The notes under the pieces were generated by a model. The model was not told the DNA's origin. It made no database searches and saw only the letters and a list, made by a program, of their open reading frames with translations. The translations under genes were made by a program, and so were the position numbers. This document shows positions 25,911-34,226 of a stretch of DNA of 64,000 bases, one piece after another. Each line of letters starts with the position of its first letter. Position 1 is the stretch's first letter. Origin of the DNA: Thermocrinis sp. (GTDB taxonomy: Bacteria > Aquificota > Aquificia > Aquificales > Aquificaceae); the NCBI GenBank assembly GCA_028276475.1, contig JAPYWH010000003.1:1-64000 (forward strand), read 5' to 3'.

Positions 25911-27251
25911 ATGAAGCAAAGGGAACCTATCGTAGCCATAGCTACCCCCTATGGAGAAAGTGCCATTGGCGTCGTAAGGCTCAGTGGTCTGGGTGTTTTG
26001 GAAAAGGTCTTGCCCTTTGTGGAGCTAAAAGGTAAGCCAAAGCCCAGGTATGCCCATCTGGTAAAGGTCCTTGACACGGAGGGAAATCCCATAGACGAGG
26101 GCATAATGATCTATTACCAATCTCCCAAAAGCTACACCGGTGAGGATATGGTAGAGTTGTTTTTGCACGGAAACCCTTTGATATTAAAAAGGGTGGTGGA
26201 GCTTTTCCTTCAGAACGGTGTAAGGATGGCGGAGCGGGGTGAATTTACCAAAAGGGCCTTTTTGAACGGAAAGATGGACCTCCTTCAGGCGGAGGCGGTG
26301 GGAGACCTAATATCCGCCAAGTCCGAGCTTGCCCTAAAAAGTGCCCTAAGGCAACTAAGAGGAGACCTCTCCCAGCTTATTGTTCCCCTCAGGGAAAAAC
26401 TCCTTAACCTCTGCGCCTTTGTGGAGGCAAGCATAGAGTTTGAGGAACAGGACATACCAACCCTGGGCGAGGAGGAGATAAAAAGCCAGCTTGAGGAAAT
26501 AAAAACCAAAATAGAGGAATTGCTTGCCACAGTCCGAACGGGAGAGTTTTTGAGAAAGGGCGTCAATTTGGCAATAGTGGGCAAGCCCAATGTAGGGAAA
26601 TCCTCTCTCTTTAACAAATTGCTGGGCACTCAGAGGGCAATCGTCACGGACATTCCGGGCACCACCCGGGACTTTTTGCAGGAGCCTTTGAACCTGGAAG
26701 GCATACCAATAAACCTCATAGACACCGCGGGCATCAGGCATTCCGAGGACCCAGTGGAAAAAATTGGCATAGAACGGAGCATACAAAAGCTAAACACCGC
26801 CCATCTTATACTCTTTGTGGTTCAAGCCCACGAGCCCCTTGAAGAGGAAGACCTATACATCTACTCCCTCGTGAAAGATAAAAACCATATAGTGGTTTTA
26901 AACAAGGCAGACCTTGGCTTTTGGGAGGCACACAAAAAATTATTCCCAAGCTTTGTGCTGGTCAGTGCCAAAGATGGAAGCGGTATAGAAGAGCTAAAGA
27001 CCACCGTCCTTTCCAACTTGGGTGCGAGCGTGGGCGAAGGGCTTTATATTTCCCTGAGGCACGCAGACCTCTTGCAAAAATCCTTGGGTGTTATAAAATT
27101 AATATTGGAAAAAAACCTAAAAGAGTTGTCGCCCGAGATCCTAATGCTATATCTCAGAGAGGTTCAGCTTTATTTGGAAGAGCTTTTGGGTGGTATTACG
27201 ACGGAGGAGCTTTTGGGAGAGATATTTTCTAACTTTTGCATAGGCAAATGA
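25911..27251 (+). CDS. mnmE: tRNA modification GTPase MnmE
   Basis: A 446-aa GTPase that works with MnmG to modify the wobble uridine of several tRNAs. The N-terminal folate-binding domain (IVAIATPYGESAIGVVRLSG) leads to a helical domain with an inserted G domain: G1 GKPNVGKSSL, G2 GTTRD, G3 DTAG and G4 NKAD. The C-terminal CIGK supplies the catalytic cysteine motif. The gene begins 8 nt after tRNA-Arg and has no separate promoter or Shine-Dalgarno that I can see. Confidence 0.96.
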   Translation: MKQREPIVAIATPYGESAIGVVRLSGLGVLEKVLPFVELKGKPKPRYAHLVKVLDTEGNPIDEGIMIYYQSPKSYTGEDMVELFLHGNPLILKRVVELFLQNGVRMAERGEFTKRAFLNGKMDLLQAEAVGDLISAKSELALKSALRQLRGDLSQLIVPLREKLLNLCAFVEASIEFEEQDIPTLGEEEIKSQLEEIKTKIEELLATVRTGEFLRKGVNLAIVGKPNVGKSSLFNKLLGTQRAIVTDIPGTTRDFLQEPLNLEGIPINLIDTAGIRHSEDPVEKIGIERSIQKLNTAHLILFVVQAHEPLEEEDLYIYSLVKDKNHIVVLNKADLGFWEAHKKLFPSFVLVSAKDGSGIEELKTTVLSNLGASVGEGLYISLRHADLLQKSLGVIKLILEKNLKELSPEILMLYLREVQLYLEELLGGITTEELLGEIFSNFCIGK

Positions 27252-27266
27252 TAAGGAGGTCAAAGG

Positions 27267-28559
27267 ATGGAAGAAAGCCAAGTTCAGGAGAGGAAAACTT
27301 ACTCCTACGAAGAGTTAAAGAGGATGTCCTTTGCAGAGCTACAAAGGATCGGCAGGGAGCTTGAGCTGAGGCGCGTCACCGGTCTCAGAAAGGAGGAGCT
27401 CATAGAGGACATACTCCAAGCCCAAGCCCAGTTGGAGGGTTTGAACTTCGTAAAGGGTGTTTTGGAGATTTTGCCCGAAGGTTATGGCTTTATCAGAAAA
27501 CAGGAGAACAATTACATGCCAAACCCTGGGGATGTTTATGTGGCACCCTCCCAGATCAAAAAGTTTGGACTGAGGACTGGAGACCAGATCGTAGGCTTTG
27601 CAAGACCACCCCAAGATAGGGAAAAGTACCAGGCATTAATAAGGATAGAGTCCGTGTGTGGGCTTAGCCCAGACCCAGAGGTGCTCCGGGCAAGACCTCA
27701 ATTTGAAAAGCTAACACCCTTCCATCCCACCGAAAGGTTCAAGCTTGAGACCACACCAGAGGAGCTATCCACAAGGGTGGTTAGCCTTATAGCACCCATA
27801 GGGAAGGGTCAAAGGGGTCTAATAGTGGCACCACCAAAGGCAGGAAAAACGGTCCTTCTCCAAAAGATCGCCAAGGCTATAATACAGAACCATCCTGAGG
27901 TCTATCTCATAATCCTGCTCATAGACGAAAGACCGGAGGAGGTTACTGAGATGAGGAGGATTGTGGGAGAGGGGGCGGAGGTTATAGCTTCTACCTTTGA
28001 CGAGCCACCAGAAAGGCACATGCAGGTGGCGGAGCTTGTCATAGAGAAGGCAAAGAGAATGGTGGAGCTAAAGCAGGATGTGGTGATCCTCTTGGACTCT
28101 ATGACACGCTTTGGCAGGGCTTCCAACGCAGTAACTCCCTCCACGGGTAGGGTTCTCTCCGGTGGTATAGAGGCAACCGCTTTGCAAAGACCTAAAAAGT
28201 TCTTTGGCGCTGCAAGAAACATTGAAGAGGGAGGTTCTTTAACCATCATAGCCACTGCCCTCATAGAAACGGGTTCAAGGATGGACGATGTAATTTACGA
28301 AGAATTCAAAGGCACTGGAAACATGGAGATCCATCTTGACAGAAAACTCATGGAAAGAAGAATATTCCCAGCCATCAACATAGAAAAGTCTGGCACCCGT
28401 AAGGAGGAGCTACTCTTGGAAGAGTGGGAATTGCAGAGGATTTGGGTGCTCAGAAAGTTCTTGGCGACCATGGACCCGGTGGAGGCGATGGAGTTCCTTT
28501 TGGACAAGCTCAAAAAGTTCAAAACCAACAGAGATTTCCTAAAGGCGATGCACTCTTGA
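27267..28559 (+). CDS. rho: Transcription termination factor Rho
   Basis: A 430-aa hexameric RNA-dependent ATPase. It has the N-terminal helical Rho_N segment ([33 protein letters not shown]), the cold-shock-like RNA-binding domain ([32 protein letters not shown]), Walker A ([11 protein letters not shown]), Walker B ([10 protein letters not shown]) and the Q/R loops. A strong ribosome-binding site (AAGGAGG) precedes the ATG. Its last codons contain the dnaJ promoter. Confidence 0.97.
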   Translation: MEESQVQERKTYSYEELKRMSFAELQRIGRELELRRVTGLRKEELIEDILQAQAQLEGLNFVKGVLEILPEGYGFIRKQENNYMPNPGDVYVAPSQIKKFGLRTGDQIVGFARPPQDREKYQALIRIESVCGLSPDPEVLRARPQFEKLTPFHPTERFKLETTPEELSTRVVSLIAPIGKGQRGLIVAPPKAGKTVLLQKIAKAIIQNHPEVYLIILLIDERPEEVTEMRRIVGEGAEVIASTFDEPPERHMQVAELVIEKAKRMVELKQDVVILLDSMTRFGRASNAVTPSTGRVLSGGIEATALQRPKKFFGAARNIEEGGSLTIIATALIETGSRMDDVIYEEFKGTGNMEIHLDRKLMERRIFPAINIEKSGTRKEELLLEEWELQRIWVLRKFLATMDPVEAMEFLLDKLKKFKTNRDFLKAMHS

Positions 28560-28583
28560 CAATACCATACTAAAGTTTATTAT
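28555..28583 (+). promoter_or_regulatory. dnaJ-hspR promoter with HAIR-like HspR operator
   Basis: TTGACA (28556-28561) and TATTAT (28578-28583) are 16 bp apart; the -35 overlaps the rho stop codon. CTTGACA-N7-ACTAAAG (28555-28575) matches the HspR-associated inverted repeat CTTGAGT-N7-ACTCAAG at 11 of 14 positions with the exact spacer. The ATG of dnaJ lies 8 nt after the -10, so the mRNA would be close to leaderless. Confidence 0.65.
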
Positions 28584-28591
28584 AAAAACCT

Positions 28592-29722
28592 ATGCAATCT
28601 TCCAAAAGGGATTACTACGAGGTGCTTGGTGTTCCAAGAAACGCAACCCAGGAGGAAATAAAGAAGGCATACCGGCGTCTTGCCAGAAAGTATCATCCCG
28701 ATTTTAACAAGGACCCGGACGCACAGGAGAAATTCAAGGAGATCAACGAAGCCTATCAGGTCCTTTCGGACCCAGAAAAGAGGAAGCTCTACGACCAGTA
28801 TGGACATTCTGCCTTTCAAACTGCTTCCGGTGGTGAATACAGCCAGCAGGCTTGGGGAGACCTTTTTGAAACCATAGAGGACCTCTTTAGGGGCTTTGGC
28901 TTTGAGGAGGTATTTGAGAGAAGGGGAAGAAGGCGTTCTCAGAGAAGACCCATAAAGGGCGAGGATATATACTACACGGTGGAGCTTACCTTGGAGGAAG
29001 CTTACTCGGGCAAGGTGGTGAGCCTTTCCGTAGTTAGGGATGTTCCATGCCCTGCCTGTGAAGGCTTGGGCTACGACAAGGATAAGGGAGAAAGAACCTG
29101 TCCCACTTGCGGTGGCAGGGGCAGTATATACCAAAGGCAGTTTTTTATAAGCATCTCTCAGACCTGTCCTACCTGTGGTGGAGAGGGAGTGATCAGGGAG
29201 CCCTGTGGTAGATGCGGTGGCAAAGGCACCGTTCCAGAAAGAGAGGAGGTGAAGGTGCGGATGCCTCCGGGCGTGGATAACGGTAGCAGGGTTCTTGTGG
29301 AAGGGAAAGGTCATGCAGGGCTATACGGCGGTCCACCCGGCGACCTTTATTTGCTTGTGAAGGTCTTGCCCCACAGGCTCTTTGAAAGGAGAGGAGATAA
29401 CCTTTACTTGGATATAAACCTAAAGCTAACAGAAGCGGTTATGGGAACAGAACTTGAGGTGCCTACCCTAAGCGGTGAGAAGATTAAAGTAAAGGTCCCC
29501 GCCGGCGTGAAAGAGGGAGACACAGTCCGAGTGGAAGGCAAGGGTATGCCAAGGCTCAGGGGTGGTGGCTTTGGAGACCTATTCCTTAGGGTCCATATAG
29601 ACATACCCAAGTTGGGCTTTTGGGAAAAGCACTTTGGAGATGGCAAAAAGGTAAAACAGCTTCTTGAAGAGTTAGACAAACTACTGCCTGAGCCCACCAG
29701 ATTGAGGGCAAGACAGCCATGA
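28592..29722 (+). CDS. dnaJ: Chaperone protein DnaJ
   Basis: A 376-aa Hsp40 co-chaperone that stimulates DnaK ATPase. J-domain residues 5-70 contain the HPD tripeptide ([10 protein letters not shown]). A linker rich in Gly/Phe follows, then four zinc-finger repeats ([32 protein letters not shown]) and the two C-terminal beta domains. It heads an operon with hspR through a 4-bp ATGA overlap. dnaK is not in the window. Confidence 0.97.
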   Translation: MQSSKRDYYEVLGVPRNATQEEIKKAYRRLARKYHPDFNKDPDAQEKFKEINEAYQVLSDPEKRKLYDQYGHSAFQTASGGEYSQQAWGDLFETIEDLFRGFGFEEVFERRGRRRSQRRPIKGEDIYYTVELTLEEAYSGKVVSLSVVRDVPCPACEGLGYDKDKGERTCPTCGGRGSIYQRQFFISISQTCPTCGGEGVIREPCGRCGGKGTVPEREEVKVRMPPGVDNGSRVLVEGKGHAGLYGGPPGDLYLLVKVLPHRLFERRGDNLYLDINLKLTEAVMGTELEVPTLSGEKIKVKVPAGVKEGDTVRVEGKGMPRLRGGGFGDLFLRVHIDIPKLGFWEKHFGDGKKVKQLLEELDKLLPEPTRLRARQP

Positions 29723-30120
29723 AGAGGGAAGTTAAAAAGAAATACACCATAAGCGTAGTGGCGGAGATGTATAACATACACCCGCAGACCCTCCGCCTTT
29801 ACGAAAAGGAGGGGCTCATAAAACCCTACAGAAGCAAAGGAAGAACCAGATATTACACAGAGGAAGACCTCAAAAGGTTGGAGTTTGTGCTTACCCTATC
29901 CCGAGAGCTTGGGGTGAATTTGGCGGGCATTGAAATCATCCTAAGAATGAAAGAACAGATGGAGGAGATGGAAAGACAGATCCAAAAACTCTTGGAGGTC
30001 ATCCAGAGAAGCTTACAGGAAGAAGAAAGTGAAGATGTGAGGGCAATAGTGCTCTCCAGCAAGAATGTGGTGGCACGCCTTCGGGATATAATTAACAGGC
30101 ATGAGAATAAGGGAGACTGA
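29719..30120 (+). CDS. hspR: MerR-family heat-shock repressor HspR
   Basis: A 133-aa regulator with a MerR-type winged helix ([49 protein letters not shown]) and a coiled-coil dimerisation helix ([18 protein letters not shown]). HspR proteins repress dnaK/dnaJ genes by binding HAIR elements and are themselves in dnaJ operons, which matches the site at 28555-28575. Overlaps dnaJ (ATGA) and the khtT-like gene (20 bp). Confidence 0.92.
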   Translation: MKREVKKKYTISVVAEMYNIHPQTLRLYEKEGLIKPYRSKGRTRYYTEEDLKRLEFVLTLSRELGVNLAGIEIILRMKEQMEEMERQIQKLLEVIQRSLQEEESEDVRAIVLSSKNVVARLRDIINRHENKGD

Positions 30121-30586
30121 CCTACCGGGTATAGGCAAAAAATATGGCGTGTTATTAAAAAGCGGTAAAGAGCTTGTGATAATCATTCACAATACGGGCA
30201 GGAGGGAGGTATATCTTATGGAGGACGAAGAGCCCAGCTGTGTTATAGAGCTAACCGATGAGGAGGCAAAGGAGCTTGGCTTTTTGGTGGCGGGTGCCAC
30301 ATACCAGCCTGTTCCCACAGAAAAGATGGAAATGATCCTCCAACAGGTGGTGATGGAATGGGTGAAGGTTCAACAAAACTCAAACTTTGTTAATAAGACC
30401 ATAGCAGAACTTGAGATAAGGAGAAAGACTGGCGTTTCCATAATCGCCATAGAGAGGGGAGGGAAGGTGATCCCAAGCCCAGACCCTTACAAGGAACAGA
30501 TAAAGGCAGGAGACACCCTGATTGCGGTGGGCACCAGACAGCAAATGAAAGCCTTTTTAGACCTATGCGGAGGATGTAGCACTTAG
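30101..30586 (+). CDS. KhtT-like regulatory subunit (TrkA-C domain) of a K+/H+ antiporter
   Basis: A 161-aa cytoplasmic protein beginning [17 protein letters not shown], as in KhtT/YhaT proteins, and ending with a TrkA-C ligand-binding domain (KTIAELEIRRKTGVSIIAIERGGKVIPSPDPYKEQIKAGDTLIAVGT). In Bacillus KhtT regulates the KhtU antiporter; the antiporter gene follows directly here. The start lies 20 bp inside hspR, so it is probably made from the heat-shock transcript. Confidence 0.87.
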   Translation: MRIRETDLPGIGKKYGVLLKSGKELVIIIHNTGRREVYLMEDEEPSCVIELTDEEAKELGFLVAGATYQPVPTEKMEMILQQVVMEWVKVQQNSNFVNKTIAELEIRRKTGVSIIAIERGGKVIPSPDPYKEQIKAGDTLIAVGTRQQMKAFLDLCGGCST

Positions 30587-30587
30587 G

Positions 30588-31730
30588 ATGCACTCTTACG
30601 AAATCCTCCTGTGGATAGGACTTCTCTTTAGCCTGCTCTTTGTTTTTGGCTTTTCTCTTAGGTTTTTAAAGGTTCCCTACATACTCTCCTTTATGCTGGC
30701 TGGGCTTGTGGGAAAAGAACTCTTCCACGAAAAAGTAATAGAGTGGGTTACCTTTTTAGAGCATTCCGCGGTGATCTTCCTCTTTTTTTTCATAGGGCTT
30801 GAGTATTCCTTTGAGCGCCTTGGGGCTATGAAGAACATTCTAAAGCCCGGCTTGGCGGACCTTTTTATAAATTTCCCTCCGGTGTTTCTTGTAGCCTATC
30901 TGGCTACCAAGGATTTTATCTTTTCCGCGGTGGTTGCCTCTGCCCTTTACCCTTCCAGCACTGCCATAACCGCCAAGTTACTGTCCGACTACAAAAGGCT
31001 CGTTTTCCCAGAAGCGGAATTGCTCATAGGCATTCTCATCTTTGAAGACCTCATTTCAATAATACTGCTTTCCCTGCTCTCCGGTGGAATTAATAGTGGG
31101 CAGGAGGAGCCTACCTTTCTTTTGCTAAGAAGCGTTCTCTCCCTTTTGGTGTTCTTTTTTGCCTTTTACCTTCTTAGAAACTTAGCCTACAGGACGGTTG
31201 GGGAGATAGATAAGATCTCAGAGGAGACCATATTTCCCTTTTTGATCGTAGGTGCTTTACTCCTGCTGTGTGGTCTTGGAGAATGGATGGGAGTATCTTC
31301 CGCCCTGATTGCCTTCATGCTGGGTGTTGTAGTTCCCGAAGACAGCCTAACTTACAAAACGGTAGAAGAAAGGTTAGCTGACCTAAAAGAGCTCTCTTTG
31401 GGTGTCTTTTTCTTTTCCTTTACCTACTCTGCAAACATAAGCTTTGACCAGAACCTTTATCTTTTGATCGCCTTGGTTTTGCTTTCCTTGATCACAAAGC
31501 TCCTATCCACCTATTGGGGTGCCAGGCTTTATGGGCTTAGCAAGAGGGTTTCCATAAGGGCTAGCCTTTCCTTCTTAGCAAGGGGTGAATTTTCTCTTAT
31601 CTTTGCCAGCTTACTTCCCTCCACCCAAGCTTTGGTCTTTTTGGTGGTTTTGACCACATCCATTCTTGGAAGTATAGGTTTTGTCTATGCACCCAAGGTG
31701 GCATCCGCCTTAGCCAAGTCCAAGGGATAG
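30588..31730 (+). CDS. KefB/KhtU-type cation:proton antiporter
   Basis: A 380-aa CPA2-family membrane protein with about 11-12 transmembrane helices (for example GLLFSLLFVFGFSLRFLKVPYILSFMLAGLVGKEL). The conserved region SALYPSSTAITAKLL and IGILIFEDLISIILL matches the ion-binding area of KefB/NapA-like antiporters. It lacks a C-terminal TrkA-N domain; regulation should come from the separate KhtT-like subunit one base upstream. The likely ion is K+ (inferred from KhtTU). It overlaps the convergent ppx gene by 21 bp. Confidence 0.87.
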   Translation: MHSYEILLWIGLLFSLLFVFGFSLRFLKVPYILSFMLAGLVGKELFHEKVIEWVTFLEHSAVIFLFFFIGLEYSFERLGAMKNILKPGLADLFINFPPVFLVAYLATKDFIFSAVVASALYPSSTAITAKLLSDYKRLVFPEAELLIGILIFEDLISIILLSLLSGGINSGQEEPTFLLLRSVLSLLVFFFAFYLLRNLAYRTVGEIDKISEETIFPFLIVGALLLLCGLGEWMGVSSALIAFMLGVVVPEDSLTYKTVEERLADLKELSLGVFFFSFTYSANISFDQNLYLLIALVLLSLITKLLSTYWGARLYGLSKRVSIRASLSFLARGEFSLIFASLLPSTQALVFLVVLTTSILGSIGFVYAPKVASALAKSKG

Positions 31731-32621
31731 GTATTCCCTTACCAAAACTCCCTCCTTTATGCCCCAATCACTTACCACAATTTCCCTTTTACCAAACAAA
31801 AACATAGCCCTGTAGAAGACCATAAGTCCCGGGATTATCACCTTTGCCCGTTTAGGCTCTATGTGTGGAAAGGTCTTTACTCTCTCTTCTGCCTTTATAT
31901 TGCTGAGGGTCTCCAGCCAAAACATAACATCCTCCAAGGTTAGCTTGGAGCCGTGCACCAAAGAACCTTGATAGGGAAATACATTGTTCTTTATTGCACT
32001 TATAGTGGTAATTGTTCCACCCAACCCCACCAAAACATCGCAGGGACGGACCACATCCTTTATTAGCTCGTCCAAAAAATTCCTCAAAGACTCCAGCTCG
32101 TAAAGCTTGGGAGGGTCGCTTTCTATAAACTCCTCCGTAAGATTAACTACGCCCACCGGAAGGGACCTTAGGTATTCAACCTCTGTGCCCTTGCCACATA
32201 CAAACTCTGTGGAGCCTCCTCCTTGGTCTATTATGCAAAATTTTCCCTCCGGCTTTAGGGAAAAGGCAACCGCTAAGAAGGCAAGGCTACCTTCCTCCTC
32301 TGGGGTTATTACCTTTAACTCCAAGCCCGTTTCTTCCTTTACTCTCTTTAAGAACTCTTGAGAGTTTTTTGCCCTACGTAGTGCTTCTGTGCCAATTAGG
32401 ACTATTCTTTCTGCCCCATACTGTTTTGCCACTTGTATGTATTTTTTGATGGTTCGCAATGTCTCTTCCATAGGCTCCTCTTGGAGGTAACCGTTCTCCT
32501 TCAACCCTGTAGCCAAAGAGGTAATGTTGCCCTCTTCGTATATGATCCTGAAAGAGTTGGAAAAGTCTGCTATGCTCAACCTGCAGGAGTAGGAACCTAC
32601 ATCTATGGACGCAATTTTCAC
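31710..32621 (-). CDS. Exopolyphosphatase/pppGpp phosphohydrolase (Ppx/GppA)
   Basis: A 303-aa ASKHA-fold phosphatase. N-terminal phosphate loop SIDVGSYSCRL, second loop IDQGGGSTEF and LPVGVVNLTEEF are the family hallmarks. It is the short two-domain form without the HD-like C-terminal extension of E. coli Ppx. Start is GTG; TATAAT lies 7 nt upstream on the minus strand (32634-32629) and no Shine-Dalgarno is visible. Whether polyphosphate or pppGpp is the substrate cannot be told. Confidence 0.9.
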   Translation of the reverse strand: MKIASIDVGSYSCRLSIADFSNSFRIIYEEGNITSLATGLKENGYLQEEPMEETLRTIKKYIQVAKQYGAERIVLIGTEALRRAKNSQEFLKRVKEETGLELKVITPEEEGSLAFLAVAFSLKPEGKFCIIDQGGGSTEFVCGKGTEVEYLRSLPVGVVNLTEEFIESDPPKLYELESLRNFLDELIKDVVRPCDVLVGLGGTITTISAIKNNVFPYQGSLVHGSKLTLEDVMFWLETLSNIKAEERVKTFPHIEPKRAKVIIPGLMVFYRAMFLFGKREIVVSDWGIKEGVLVREYLSLGLG

Positions 32622-32691
32622 TGAAGTAATTATACATCAATAGTCCCTTTACTACTTGACCCATCCTCTTCTGGGCGTAATATTTCAACCT
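32622..32691. promoter_or_regulatory. Divergent promoters for ppx and the CDF transporter
   Basis: On the plus strand TTGACC (32656-32661) and TAATAT (32678-32683) are 16 bp apart, and an ATG follows 8 nt later at 32692. On the minus strand TATAAT (32634-32629) lies 7 nt before the ppx GTG. Both would give leaderless transcripts. Confidence 0.6.
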
Positions 32692-32756
32692 ATGGAAAGG
32701 GCTTACTGCAAACATCAGCATGTGTTCCATGTGCCCAAGAAGGAGACGGGGAGCGC
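32692..32756 (+). other. Probable out-of-frame N-terminus of the CDF transporter
   Basis: The ATG placed 8 nt after the -10 box opens a frame reading MERAYCKHQHVFHVPKKETGS, with a His-rich stretch like the metal-binding N-termini of DmeF-type CDF proteins. This frame stops at TGA about 80 bp on, while the transporter continues in the -1 frame with no upstream ATG. A single-base deletion, a sequencing error or a -1 frameshift near 32738-32755 would join them. Confidence 0.45.
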
Positions 32757-33590
32757 GTGCTTTTGGTGTTTCTGCTGACACTGGCTTTTATGTTTGTTGA
32801 GATCGCCTCCGGCTTTATTTTTGGTTCCGTTGCCCTTCTGGCGGACGGCATACATATGGGGACCCACGCCTTAGTCTTTGAAATATCCTTCACTGCCTAT
32901 ATGCTGGCAAGAAGGTGGTCAAGGGATGTTAGCTTTTCCTTTGGCACTTGGAAGGTGGAGGTGCTTGGAGCATACACCAGCGCGGTGCTTTTAAGTATGA
33001 TGGCTTTCCTTGTTCTTATAGAAGCCCTCTCGAAGCTCATAAACAGGGTAGCGGTTAAATATGAAGAAGCCCTTTTGGTTGCCTTTGGAGGATTGTTGAT
33101 AAACTTGATCAGTGCCTTTGTTTTGTCCCACGAGGAGGATCACAAGCATGACTTTAATCTGAAGTCCGCTTACCTTCATGTGCTTACAGACGCATTGACC
33201 TCAATATTGGCAATAGGTGCCCTTTTGGGCGGCAAATACCTTGGCATGTGGTATTTGGACCCCCTCTCGGGGATCGTGGGCTTTTTTGTGATCATCAACT
33301 GGGCGTATGGACTTCTCAAAGAAACTGCCTGGATACTCCTTGATAGGGAGATGCGCTCCCCCATAGTGCAAAGGATAATTAACAGCATAGAAAGGGATGG
33401 CACCAGCAAAGTCCAAGATATACACCTCCTCCGGGTCCATCACGACGAGTATGCGTGCATACTTACCATAACCACCACTCAGGACCTTCCTGCGGACGAC
33501 TACGTAAAACGCCTTGAAGAGATAGAAAACCTGGTTCATACTACGGTGGAGGTGGTGTATTGCGTAGATTCTGTTGATAAAAACATATAA
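32757..33590 (+). CDS. Cation diffusion facilitator (DmeF-like divalent metal exporter)
   Basis: A 277-aa open frame with about six transmembrane helices. The first metal site is in VALLADGIHMGTHAL and the second in HVLTDALTS (HxxxD type), followed by a cytoplasmic C-terminal domain (VHHDEYACILTITTTQDL). The HxxxD plus HxxxD pattern and His cluster DHKHDF point to Co/Ni/Zn export. The track start is GTG at 32757, with a possible AAGGAG 11 nt upstream; however, the promoter and an ATG lie further upstream in another frame (see the neighbouring entry), so the true start is uncertain. Confidence 0.82.
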   Translation: MLLVFLLTLAFMFVEIASGFIFGSVALLADGIHMGTHALVFEISFTAYMLARRWSRDVSFSFGTWKVEVLGAYTSAVLLSMMAFLVLIEALSKLINRVAVKYEEALLVAFGGLLINLISAFVLSHEEDHKHDFNLKSAYLHVLTDALTSILAIGALLGGKYLGMWYLDPLSGIVGFFVIINWAYGLLKETAWILLDREMRSPIVQRIINSIERDGTSKVQDIHLLRVHHDEYACILTITTTQDLPADDYVKRLEEIENLVHTTVEVVYCVDSVDKNI

Positions 33591-33602
33591 CAATGTTAAT
33601 AT
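33574..33602 (+). promoter_or_regulatory. Promoter and likely operator of arsR-trxA-trxB
   Basis: TTGATA (33574-33579) and TAATAT (33597-33602) are exactly 17 bp apart. The spacer holds the odd palindrome TAACA-A-TGTTA (33588-33598), a good candidate for the ArsR-family operator. The ATG lies 10 nt after the -10. Confidence 0.65.
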
Positions 33603-33612
33603 ATATTGAAGG

Positions 33613-33924
33613 ATGGAGCATTTGAGTGAAGATATTCTTGAAGAATGGGCAGAGCTTTTGAAGGCTTTAGCCCATCCCATAAGGCTGAGGATTCTGGCAA
33701 CCTTGATAGAAGGCAGGCAGTGTGTCAAAAACCTTAGCGAGCTCCTCAAAATCTCCCAACCCAACGTATCCCAGCACCTTGGAGTGCTTAGGAACAAAGG
33801 GATCGTAGGTTGTAAAAGGGATGGTTCCGTAGTTTGCTATTATATTAAGGATGAAAGAGCTTTAAAGATCTATGAAATATTAAGCAAGGAGGTGATAAAA
33901 TGGCAGGAAACGTCATCACATTAA
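33613..33924 (+). CDS. ArsR/SmtB-family regulator
   Basis: A 103-aa winged-helix repressor with recognition helix ISQPNVSQHLGVLRNKGIV and wing CKRDGSVVCYYI. It lacks the classical ELCVCD metal motif; the only cysteines are at about 37, 67 and 75. Position directly upstream of thioredoxin and thioredoxin reductase genes suggests a redox or sulfide-type signal rather than arsenic, but this is inference. It overlaps trxA by 25 bp. Confidence 0.88.
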   Translation: MEHLSEDILEEWAELLKALAHPIRLRILATLIEGRQCVKNLSELLKISQPNVSQHLGVLRNKGIVGCKRDGSVVCYYIKDERALKIYEILSKEVIKWQETSSH

Positions 33925-34226
33925 CCGAAAGCAACTGGCATGCGGAGGTTGTTAGTTCAGACAAGCCAGTTCTTGTGGATTTCTGGGCTCCCTGGTGCGG
34001 TCCCTGTAGGATCATAGCACCCATAATAGAGGAGCTGGCGGGAGAGTTTGCAGACAAAGTGAAGGTTGGCAAGCTAAACACCGACGAAAACCCAAATATA
34101 GCTATGCAGTATGGCATAAGGGCAATACCCACTTTGATGCTTTTCAAAAACGGCGAAGTGGTTGATACAAGAATTGGCGTTCAACCTAAGGAAGCCATAA
34201 GGCAAATGCTCCTTAGCCACATATGA
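33900..34226 (+). CDS. trxA: Thioredoxin
   Basis: A 108-aa dithiol reductant with the standard active site WAPWCGPCR and the cis-proline loop GIRAIPTLMLFKNGE. It has no signal peptide, so it is cytoplasmic. Encoded between an ArsR-type regulator and thioredoxin reductase, with overlaps on both sides (25 bp and 4 bp), so all three are likely co-expressed. Confidence 0.96.
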   Translation: MAGNVITLTESNWHAEVVSSDKPVLVDFWAPWCGPCRIIAPIIEELAGEFADKVKVGKLNTDENPNIAMQYGIRAIPTLMLFKNGEVVDTRIGVQPKEAIRQMLLSHI

